In this document: positions 1-8,400 of the stretch, one piece after another | Numbering within the stretch: position 1 is the stretch's first letter | Layout of the letters: each line of letters opens with the position of its first letter | DNA from: an uncultured Clostridia bacterium | GTDB taxonomy: Bacteria > Bacillota_A > Clostridia > TANB77 > CAG-508 | Assembly: GCA_944393295.1 (NCBI GenBank) | Contig: CALXZR010000002.1 | Location: 1-15,852, forward strand | Direction: 5' to 3' | DNA: 15,852 bases | The notes under the pieces: generated by a model | The model's database searches: none | Seen by the model: only the letters and a program-made list of their open reading frames with translations | What the model was told of the DNA's origin: nothing | Made by a program: the position numbers and the translations under genes

Positions 1-18
1 CTAGATAGAAATATCTAG
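1..18. other. Short perfect stem-loop before the tRNA gene
   Basis: CTAGATA (1-7) pairs perfectly with TATCTAG (12-18) around a GAAA tetraloop. The sequence after it is AT-rich but has no clean U-run, so it is not a convincing intrinsic terminator. It may be the end of an upstream transcript or a processing hairpin ahead of the tRNA, which begins only 14 nt later. The window edge hides its context. Confidence 0.4.
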
Positions 19-32
19 CATTATATTTATAA

Positions 33-123
33 GGAGCAGTACCCAAGTGGTTGAAGGGGGCAGTTTGCTAAACTGCTAGGGTTCGCAAGGGCCGCGGAGG
101 TTCAAATCCTCTCTGTTCCGCCA
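33..123 (+). tRNA. tRNA-Ser (anticodon GCU), CCA encoded
   Basis: This is a complete cloverleaf for the tRNA that reads AGC and AGU serine codons. The acceptor strands GGAGCAG (33-39) and CTGTTCC pair over 7 bp with one G-U, followed by discriminator G120 and an encoded CCA at 121-123. The anticodon stem GCAGT (60-64) pairs with ACTGC (72-76) around the loop TTGCTAA, with GCT at 67-69. The long variable arm (about 77-95) is the class II mark of serine tRNAs, and the T-loop TTCAAAT is typical. A terminator follows within two bases of the CCA. No promoter is visible in the 32 bases before it, so it may be the last gene of a transcript starting outside the window. Confidence 0.97.
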
Positions 124-124
124 A

Positions 125-161
125 AGAAGTAGAAGAATAAAATTTTTTCTACTTCTTTTTT
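125..161 (+). terminator. Intrinsic terminator of the tRNA-Ser transcript
   Basis: AGAAGTAGAA (125-134) is the exact reverse complement of TTCTACTTCT (147-156). A 12-nt AT loop separates the arms and a TTTTT tract runs to 161. It starts two bases after the tRNA CCA, so it closes this transcript and separates it from the AT-rich desert. Confidence 0.88.
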
Positions 162-498
162 GTTATATAAAAAGAATAAATATAATAAATAAAAAGTAAT
201 AAATAAAATTAATAATTAATAATTATTTATTATTTATTATTTATCTTCAAAAAAATATATAATAAGCTAAAAAAGCATTTGAATTTAGAATATTATATTT
301 TTAATTATAAATGCAAATATTATATAGGTAAAAAGATTTATTTTTAATAGATAAAATTTTACAAAAAAATAAAAAATTATTAATACTAAAAAGAAGAAAT
401 GTTTGGTAAAATATAGAAACAAAAATTTGTAAGTAAAGAATAAAATAATTTTAATAAGAAAAACGAGAATTATAAGTCAAAAAAATAAGCTAAAACAC

Positions 499-662
499 TT
501 GGGATTTGTGTAAAAAGAAAGAATTTATAAAGTCACAAAAATTGTTTACATAAATTGACAAATTTGTTTCAAAAAATAGAATTTATATGAGTTTTTTTAT
601 ATAAAAAATTCAATTAAAATACAAAATAAATTATCAGAATTTACATATAACAAATTGACAAA
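499..662 (+). repeat. Three-box element A1
   Basis: TTGGGA at 499-504, TTTACATAA at 545-553, TTGACAAA at 655-662. Spacings between box starts are 46 and 110. A second TTTACATA (640-647) sits just before the last box. Confidence 0.7.
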
Positions 663-1022
663 AGACTATAGATAATAAAAATAAAATTTACCTAAAAGTT
701 ATACAAAATAAAATCATAAAATAATATAATTTTTTCAAAAAATACTATTTTTAAGGAAAAAAATACGTAGAAAAAATAAAAAATATAGCAAAAAGATATA
801 TACAAGTAAATAAATTGTCATAAAAACAAACAACAAATAAACTATTAAATATTAAAAGAAATATAATAAGAGAAGAGTTTTAAATTTCTAAGAAAAAAAT
901 TAAAGAGTATAATATAATATTTAAATAGACAAAAAGAAGCAAAAAATATTTTTTTATAAATACAGCTAATCAAAAAGACAAAAACACTTTAAAAAAGATA
1001 TTAAATTATTGCTTAAAAATGA

Positions 1023-1184
1023 TTGGGAAGTAAGCTATATTTAAACTTATATATAATGAAAAAAATTATAATAACCAATTTACATAATTTCAAATTATAG
1101 AAATCTAAAAAAGAGAAGATTATAGAAGCATATTTTTTTGATTGCTTAAAAATACTAAAAATTTTATTAAAATTTTTTTACAAA
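1023..1184 (+). repeat. Three-box element B1
   Basis: TTGGGA at 1023-1028, TTTACATAA at 1079-1087, TTTACAAA at 1177-1184. Spacings are 56 and 98. A fourth landmark, TTGTCATAAA, starts at 815, 208 bases before the first box. Confidence 0.68.
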
Positions 1185-1320
1185 TATTAAATTGAAATGT
1201 TTGAAGAAATAAGTTTTAAGATAAAAATAACTATAAAGATATTTAATAAAATAGAAAAACTATTTATTTTAGAATTTATTATAAAAAATAATTAAAAAAT
1301 TAAACAGGATAAAAAAATAA

Positions 1321-1597
1321 TAAATAATAAAATAATATAGATAATTAAAATAAATAATTAAAATAAATAAATAATTAATTAAAATAAATAATTAAAATAA
1401 ATAATTAAATAAATAATTAAATAAATAATTAAATAAATAATTAAAATAAATAATTAAATAAATAATTAAAATAGATAATTAAAATAAATAATAAAATAAA
1501 TAATAAAATAAATAATAAAATAAATAATTAAAATAAATAATAAAATAAATAATTAAAATAAATAATTAAAAATAAATAATTAAAAATAAATTAAAAA
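1321..1597 (+). repeat. 12-13-bp AT tandem array 1
   Basis: Roughly 20 imperfect copies of TAATTAAAATAAA (13 bp), with 12-bp variants TAATTAAATAAA and TAATAAAATAAA. The array follows directly on the end of the 840-bp repeat, as the second array does. It has almost no G or C. It is likely to change length by replication slippage. Confidence 0.85.
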
Positions 1598-1773
1598 ATG
1601 AATAAAAAGATAAATAATAGAAAAATTATTATGATAAAATAAATAACTAAACAAATATTTAAAAGATAGTAATTTAAATGAAAAATTAGAGAATTAATTA
1701 GTTAACCACAAATATAATTATTATTAAATATGTAATAAAAGATAGTTTATAAAAAGAGAAAATTATGAGGTTA

Positions 1774-1797
1774 TTTATTGTAAAATTTTACAATAAA
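1774..1797. repeat. Perfect 24-bp palindrome
   Basis: The left half TTTATTGTAAAA (1774-1785) is the exact reverse complement of the right half TTTTACAATAAA (1786-1797), with no spacer. It lies about 130 bases before element A2, in the place where copies 1 and 3 have a TTTACAAAAAA stretch. It could be a protein-binding site, or chance in AT-rich DNA. Confidence 0.6.
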
Positions 1798-1926
1798 ATT
1801 AAGATATTGAAAAAAATAATAATAAAAATTTAGCAAACTCAAAAGAACATTAGTTCGGCAAATAAAGATAATAAAATTTATGAGGAAAAAATATACTTTT
1901 TAAGAATAAAAAATGACTGAAAAGTG

Positions 1927-2090
1927 CTGGGATATCTTGTAAAACAACAAAAATATAAATAACACAAAAGCGTTTACATAACAAAAGAAAAATGCAATAA
2001 AAAATGATAAATATACGAGAAATTTTTATGTAAAAAGTTATAAAAAAAATTAGATTTTTACTCTTAAATCATATATAACAAATTGACAAA
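1927..2090 (+). repeat. Three-box element A2 (diverged)
   Basis: CTGGGA at 1927-1932, TTTACATAA at 1973-1981, TTGACAAA at 2083-2090. Spacings are 46 and 110, identical to A1 and A3, although the sequence between boxes is poorly conserved. A TATAAA at 2105-2110 follows the TTGACA by 16 bases, so this box could also act as a promoter. Confidence 0.62.
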
Positions 2091-2449
2091 TAATCTAGAA
2101 TTAGTATAAATATTCAATTGAAGTATGTTCAAAAAAATAGAGCAGAAATTTTTAAAAAAACATTATAAACAATAAAAAATAGAGAGAAAAAATAAAAAAA
2201 TTGTATAAAAAGTAGTAAAAAGGTTAAAAAATTGTCTTATAAACAAAATCTGATTTGTATACAAAAAAATAAAATATATAATTATAAATAAGTATTGAAA
2301 TCAATTTAAATTTATATTGATAAAATAAAAAGAAATAAGTTATTTTATATTTTATAAGATCAAAATGTATAGCAATAAATAAAGAATTTAATAAATATCA
2401 AAAAGACAAGATTAAAAGAAAAAATATTTTGATAAAATCTAAAAATAAG

Positions 2450-2611
2450 TTGGGAGATAAAGAGTTAAGAGATTTTTATTAAAAAAGAATATATTAAAAA
2501 ATAAATTGACATAAATCAAAGTTATTGTAACAACAAAAAATAAAAAATATATCATAGTATTGTTGTAAGAACAACTATATATGGAAAAAATTATTAAAAC
2601 TTTTTTACAAA
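2450..2611 (+). repeat. Three-box element B2 (diverged)
   Basis: TTGGGA at 2450-2455, TTGACATAA (one mismatch) at 2506-2514, TTTACAAA at 2604-2611. Spacings are 56 and 98, the same as B1. The landmark TTGTCTTATAAAC starts at 2232. A small hairpin, GTTGT-AAGA-ACAAC, lies at 2562-2575. Confidence 0.6.
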
Positions 2612-2884
2612 GTTGAAAGTCATTAAAATGTATAAAGAAAATCTTAATATCTAAAACTTACTTTTTATAAATAATATATATTTGTTTTATTAAAAATTAT
2701 AATAAATAATAAAATAGAATAATAATTTATTGTAGAATTTTTTATAAAAAGTAGGTATAAAATTAAATAGAATCAAAAACAATTTAAAATAAATAATATG
2801 AAATGATTAATATAATAATAAAGTAGATAATAAAACAAATAAATATAAAATAAAGTTGAAAAATAGAATTAATAATAAATTAAT

Positions 2885-3185
2885 TAAAAAATAAATATAA
2901 AATAAAAACGAAAAAATAAAATGGATAAAAAATTAATATAAAATAAAACCAAAAAATAGAATGGATAATAAATTGATTAAAAAATAAATATAAATAAAAA
3001 TGAAAAAATAAAATGGATAATAAATTGATTAAAAAATAAATATAAAATAAAAATGAAAAAATAAGATGGATAATAAATTAATTAAAAATAAATATAAAAT
3101 AAAAACGAATAAATAAAATGGATAATAGATTAATTAAAAAATAAATATAGAATGAAAAATGAATAAATAAAATAAGTAATAAATA
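2885..3185 (+). repeat. 52-53-bp AT-rich tandem array
   Basis: About six imperfect units, each starting with ATAAATATAAAATAAAA, then a GAAAAAATAAAATGGATAA segment, then TAAATT(A/G)ATTAAAAA. Clear unit starts are at 2891, 2984, 3036, 3088 and 3141, giving periods of 52, 52 and 53; the unit starting near 2934 is shortened. Weaker similarity reaches back to about 2822. No open frame runs through it. Confidence 0.8.
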
Positions 3186-3398
3186 GTATTGTAGATTAAC
3201 ATTTGAAAAAAATAGAAATATTATATTAGATAATTAATTATTTTAATTGATAAAACTTTACAAAAAAATTAAAAAATTTCTAATTCAAAAAAGAAAGAAT
3301 GTTTGGCAAAGTTAAAAAAACAAAAGTTCATAATAAAAAATAATAGATTTTAAGTAAGAAAAATAAAAATTATAAAATAAAAAAATAGGCTGAAACAC

Positions 3399-3562
3399 TT
3401 GGGAATTGTGTAAAGAGAAAGAATTTATAAAGTCACGAAAATTGTTTACATAAATTGATAAATTTGTTTCAAAAAATTGAATTTATATGAGCTTTTTTAT
3501 ATAAAAAATCCAATTAAAATACAAAATAAATTATCAAAATTTACATATAACAAATTGACAAA
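3399..3562 (+). repeat. Three-box element A3
   Basis: TTGGGA at 3399-3404, TTTACATAA at 3445-3453, TTGACAAA at 3555-3562. Spacings are 46 and 110. It is the near-identical partner of A1. Confidence 0.7.
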
Positions 3563-3921
3563 AAACTATAGATAATGAAAATAAAATCTACCTAAAAGTT
3601 ATACAAAATAAAATCATAAAATAATATAATTTTTTCAAAAAATACTATTTTTAAGGAAAAAAATACATAGAAAAATAAAAAATATAGCAAAAAGATATAG
3701 ATAAGTAAATAAATTGTCATAAAAACAAATAACAAATAAACTATTAAATATTAAAAGAAAAATAATAATAGAAGAGTTTTAAATTTGTAAGAAAAAAATT
3801 AAAGAGTATAATATAATATTTAAATAAACAAAAAGAAGCATAAAATATTTTTTTATAAATACAGCTAATCAAAAAGGCAAAAACACTTTAAAAAAGATAT
3901 TAAATTATTGCTTAAAAATGA

Positions 3922-4083
3922 TTGGGAAGTAAGCTATATTTAAACTTATATATGAATGAGAAAAATTATAATAACCAATTTACATAATTTCAAATTATAG
4001 AGATCTAAAAAAAAGAAGATTATAGAAGCGTATTTTTTGATTGCTTAAAAATACTAAAAATTTTATTAAAATTTTTTTACAAA
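3922..4083 (+). repeat. Three-box element B3
   Basis: TTGGGA at 3922-3927, TTTACATAA at 3979-3987, TTTACAAA at 4076-4083. Spacings are 57 and 97. Relative to B1, a one-base gain before the second box and a one-base loss after it leave the total of 154 unchanged. The landmark TTGTCATAAA starts at 3714. Confidence 0.68.
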
Positions 4084-4216
4084 TATTAGATTGAAATGTT
4101 TAAAGAAATAAGATGTAAGATAAAAATAACTATAAAGATATTTAATAAAAAGAGAAAAACTACTTATTTTAGAATTTATTATAAAAAATAATTAAAAAAT
4201 TAAACAGGATAAAAAA

Positions 4217-4415
4217 ATAATATAGATAATTAAAATGGATAATTAAAATAGATAATTAAGATAAATAATTAAAATAAATAATTAAAATAGATAATTAAAA
4301 TAAATAATTAAAATAGATAATTAAAATAAATAATTAAAATAAATAATAAAATAAATAATAAAATAAATAATAAAATAAATAATAAAATAAATAATAAAAT
4401 TAATATAAATATAAA
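4217..4415 (+). repeat. 12-13-bp AT tandem array 2
   Basis: About 15 copies. The first part uses the 13-bp unit ATAATTAAAATA(A/G), and from about 4342 it switches to the 12-bp unit ATAATAAAATAA. Several units carry G (ATAGATAATT), unlike most of array 1. Confidence 0.85.
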
Positions 4416-4711
4416 AACAATAAAATAGGATGTCAATCAATTATCTTAAATTTGTATTTTAATTTTTTATTATATTTAACAAAAAAATGTTGTTTTTTTT
4501 ATAAAATATAATACCAAAAAATAAAATAAAGAAAAAAGTATAAATTTGTCTTATAAACAATATAAGATAAAATCTTTTGTAAAAATATAATTTAATATGA
4601 AGATAAAGTTTATTTTATATAAAATTTTGGGGCAAAATTTCTTATAAACAAAAAATACACAATAAGACAAAAAAAGATAGTTTCATAGTTGTAGAAAAAA
4701 ACATATAAGTA

Positions 4712-4862
4712 TTGGGAAATAAAGTTGCCGTTATATTTTAATAGATGTATAACTTTTGAACGGATTGTTTACATAAGTCAAATGGGTTAACTTATATTTA
4801 AAAAGAAATATGAGCTATTTTTTAGTATATATATTGAACATATATATATTAATTCTTACAAG
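4712..4862 (+). repeat. Three-box element C
   Basis: TTGGGA at 4712-4717, TTTACATAA at 4768-4776, and a weak third box CTTACAAG at 4855-4862. Spacings are 56 and 87. The landmark TTGTCTTATAAAC starts at 4546, matching B2 and marking C as B-like, but the whole element is about 11 bases shorter. Confidence 0.5.
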
Positions 4863-5174
4863 ATATTTAATTAGAAATTATAAAAATTTTAAAAATAAAA
4901 TTAAAAAAATTTAGATAAAATTATAAAAAAGTACTAATATAATGTATAAATTACAATTAATAATATCCAAATTTAATTAAAATATGTAATAAGAACAATT
5001 TATATAATAATGTTTTTCAAAAAACAGAAAAAAATGTTCTTATAAAAAAATACATATATTGCTGAAAATGTAAATTATTTTATTATAAAATATTAGTTTA
5101 CATTATAATATAATTAAAAAAAAAAATTATATATTTTTTTAGGCTAAAATCTAATCAAACATCTATTAAAAGCG

Positions 5175-5328
5175 TTGGGAAAAAGGGAAGATAAAGATTT
5201 AGTATGAACTTGAATAAAATATGAAAGTAATTTACATAAAATCGAAATAATATTATAAATTATATAAAAATATTTGGAAGAAATTAATTAAATTTCAGAT
5301 AAAATTAACATTTAAATAAATTGACAAA
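5175..5328 (+). repeat. Three-box element D
   Basis: TTGGGA at 5175-5180, TTTACATAA at 5231-5239, TTGACAAA at 5321-5328. Spacings are 56 and 90. It is preceded by AGGCTAAAA (5142-5150), which echoes the (A/G)GCT(A/G)AAAC stretch just before boxes A1 and A3. It is the last copy before the protein genes. Confidence 0.55.
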
Positions 5329-5360
5329 TGGACAAGCTACTGATTTTATTAAATAAAAAT

Positions 5361-5415
5361 ATATCTCTGAATTAGTTTTAATATATTTAGAGATTAATAC
5401 TAATTCAAGAGATAT
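5361..5415 (-). terminator. Long stem-loop past the activase gene, probable terminator
   Basis: ATATCTCTGAATTAGT (5361-5376) pairs with 5399-5415 (ACTAATTC, one bulged A, AGAGATAT), with a 22-nt loop. It lies 20 bases beyond the stop codon of the minus-strand gene. Read on the minus strand it is followed by ATTTTTATTTAAT, a loose U-rich tail. A third AGAGAT inside the loop (5389-5394) can pair with ATCTCT (5363-5368) instead, giving a competing hairpin. Confidence 0.55.
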
Positions 5416-5434
5416 ATTAATTAAATTATTTATA

Positions 5435-8400
5435 TTATTTTTTTATAGTTTCTTTTTCTTCTTTTACCATATTTTCAATTTCAATAGCTTTTTTAGCTTT
5501 ATTTTTCTTTTTTAGATTATCTTTTGCTACTGTAGTTAATAATTTTATTCTATTAGTTTGATTTGTTTCACTAGCTCCTGGATCATAATCAATAGGAGAA
5601 ATATTTGCATAAGGATATTTTTCTCTAATTGTTTTAATAACTCCTTTTCCTACAACGTGGTTTGGTAAGCAAGCAAATGGTTGAACACAAACAATATTAG
5701 GAATATCATGTTCGATATATTCAATCATTTCTGCAGTTAAAAACCAGCCTTCTCCTGTTTGATTTCCTATTGAAAGAATATCTTTTACTTTATCCTCTAA
5801 TTCCCAAATATTACATGGTGGTAAATATCCTTTTTTAGAATGTGCTAATGCTATTCTTGTATCTTTTTCTAAAAGATCGATTAAATCAATTGCTATTTTA
5901 AATATCTTAGATTTTGTTTTATCTGTATTTAATAGAGAGTTAAAGGTTATTTTATGTGTAGCTATAAATTTAACAAATCCCATAAAATCCGGAGCAACGA
6001 CTTCAGCACCTTCATTTTCTAATACGTTTACAACAAAATTATTTCCAAAAGGATGATATTTGATTAAAACTTCTCCTACAATACCAACTCTAGGCTTTTG
6101 AACAGAAGTGTCTAATTTTATTTTTTCAAAATCATTTACCATATCATAAATACTTGCTTTAAATTCTGAAAGACTAGATTTTCTTACAAGCTTTTTACAT
6201 TTTTCCATCCATTTTTCATATAAATTTTGAGTTTCTCCTTTATGTACTTCATAGGCTCTATTTTTGTATAATAATTTTTGTAATAAATCACCATATATAA
6301 CACATTTTAATAGTTTTTCTATCATTGAAGGTGTAATCTTAAAGCCTGTATTTTTTTCCATACCAACAACATTAAAACTGATAACAGGAACTTGAGGAAA
6401 TCCAGCATCTTTTAAAGCTTTTCTTATAAAACCTATATAATTTGTAGCTCTACAGCCACCTCCAGTTTGAGACATTATTAAAGCAGTTTTATTTACATCA
6501 TATTTACCAGATTGAAGAGCTTCAATCATTTGTCCAGTTGTTAATATAGATGGATAACAAGCATCATTATTTACATATCTTAAACCTGTTTCAACAGTGT
6601 GTTCAGTGCAATCCCTTAGTAGATGAACATTATAACCTAAAGTTTTTACAGCAGATTCAATAAGTTCGAAATGAATAGGTATCATTTGAGGAATAAGAAT
6701 TGTATAATCTTTTTTCATTTCTTTTGTAAAAGGAATTTTATGAATATCATAATCGCCAGAGTCTACTTTTGGTGTATTGTTTAATTCTTGCTTGTTTTTT
6801 ATTTTTTTATTCATGCTTGCAAGTAAAGAACGAATACGAATTCTAATTGCTCCTAAATTGTTTACTTCATCTATTTTTATAAGAGTATACATATTGTCAT
6901 AACTTTTTAAAATTTCTTCTACTTGATCTGTTGTAACAGCATCAACACCACAACCAAAAGAATTTAATTGGATTAACTCTAAATTATCATTTTTTCCTAC
7001 ATAATCAGCTGCTGCATATAATCTTGAATGGAAAGTCCATTGGTCTACTACTCTTATAGGTCGTCTTATTTCACCTTTCCAAGCAACACTATCTTCTGAT
7101 AAAACACATAAACCTAAAGAAGTAATTAATGTATCAATTCCATGATTTATTTCTGGATCAACATGGTAAGGACGACCAGCTAAAACTATTCCTCTTAAAT
7201 CATTGTCTTTCATATATTTTAAAACTTCTTCACCTTTATCACGAACATCTTGCTTGAATTGTTGATATTCTTTTTCAGCAGCTTCAGCAGCTTCAACTAA
7301 TTCAGATTTTTTGAAATTATATTCCTTAAAGCAATCCAATTCTTGAACGATTTTTACCAAATTTTTAATATTATCTATTGGTAAAAAAGGATTTATATAT
7401 TTTATTTTCTTTAAATTTTCAACATTATTTCTAATAACTTCAGAATAAGATATTACGATTGGACAGTTATAGTGATTATCTGATTGACTATTTTCTTTTC
7501 TAGAATATGGTATACATGGATAGAAAATAGTTTTAACTCCTTGTTCAATCAAACTTTCTATATGTCCGTGAGCAAGCTTTGCAGGATAACATACAGATTC
7601 TGATGGCATAGATTCTATACCCTTTTCGTAAGTTTTTCTATTACTTTTTTCTGATAATACTACACGAAAACCAAGTTTTGTAAGAAATGTAAACCAGAAA
7701 GGATAATCTTCGTACATATTTAAAACTCTAGGAATTCCAATTACTCCACGTGTAGCTTCTTCTTCAGAAAGAGGTTCATAACCAAAAAGTCTCTCAAATT
7801 TATATTTATAGATATTTGGCAAATCTTTCTTTTCTGAAAGGTTTCCAGCGCCTTTTTCACAACGATTTCCTGAAATGAAAATTTTTCCATTTGCAAAAGT
7901 ATTTATAGTTAATTGACAATGATTTTCACAGCCATTACATCTTGTATGTCTTACTTTTACTTCTAATTTATCTAATTCATCTGCTTTTAATATTGTTGAA
8001 CGATATTCCATATCTAAATTGCTATGATATTGTTCTTTAGCAAGAAGTGCAACACCATATGCACCCATAAGTCCAGCAATATCAGGACGAACTACTTCTT
8101 TTCCTACAATTAATTCAAATGCTCTTAAAACAGCATCATTGTAGAAAGTACCGCCTTGAACAACAATATGATTTCCAAGAGTTTTTGTATCACGAACCTT
8201 CATTACTTTTTGAATTGCATTTTTTATAATTGAATATGATAAACCACTTGAAATATCACCAACAGAAAAACCTTCTTTTTGAGCTTGCTTTATTTTTGAA
8301 TTCATAAATACTGTACAACGAGATCCTAAATCTACAGGTGTTTTAGATTCTATAGCAGCTTTAACAAAGTCTTCGATAGGAAGATCCAAGCTTTTTGCAA

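Larger units (their letters stand above)
481..1320 (+). repeat. 840-bp direct repeat, copy 1
   Basis: This matches 3381-4220 with the same offset of 2900 at both ends and, by eye, about 95% identity with a few balancing one-base indels. It contains the box elements A1 and B1. Weaker similarity extends upstream to about 261 (compare about 3190-3380), including a shared TTTACAAAAAAA stretch and a GTTTGG(T/C)AAA motif about 95 bases before the A box. It ends where the 12-13-bp tandem array begins. Confidence 0.92.
3381..4220 (+). repeat. 840-bp direct repeat, copy 2
   Basis: Second copy of 481-1320, in the same orientation. Differences are mostly scattered substitutions, such as the TTGATAAA for TTGACAAA change just after the second box, plus single-base indels that cancel out. 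It contains elements A3 and B3 and again runs straight into a 12-13-bp tandem array, so the duplicated block probably included the start of that array. Confidence 0.92.
165..5355. other. 5.2-kb AT-rich gene desert carrying structured repeats
   Basis: I see no credible protein gene, tRNA or rRNA in this stretch; every frame is interrupted frequently. Sampled lines have roughly 10-15% G+C, and only a few percent inside the tandem arrays. The plus strand is markedly A-rich over T in many stretches. By reading, runs of three or more G occur about eleven times, eight of them within one recurring motif, and I found no CCC. The region holds an 840-bp direct repeat, three tandem arrays, a long palindrome and eight three-box elements, listed separately. 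Its function is unknown to me. It does not look like a decayed coding region, because the elements keep spacing and not reading frame. Confidence 0.8.

Noticed and set aside
1023..1037. Tiny ORF ATG ATT GGG AAG TAA at the B1 first box
   Set aside because: The frame is not kept in the A, C or D copies, so the motif is not conserved as coding sequence.
499..5328. CRISPR array
   Set aside because: The repeats are short boxes 46-110 bases apart in units of hundreds of bases, with no uniform 25-40-bp repeats or unique equal spacers and no cas genes.
165..5355. Large structured RNA next to a tRNA (ROOL or GOLLD type)
   Set aside because: Position beside a tRNA made me consider it, but the very low G+C and lack of long stems do not fit; a covariance search would settle it.
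165..5355. Chromosome origin or parS site
   Set aside because: I found no TTATCCACA-type DnaA box clusters, no parS-like sequence and no dnaA, dnaN or par genes nearby.
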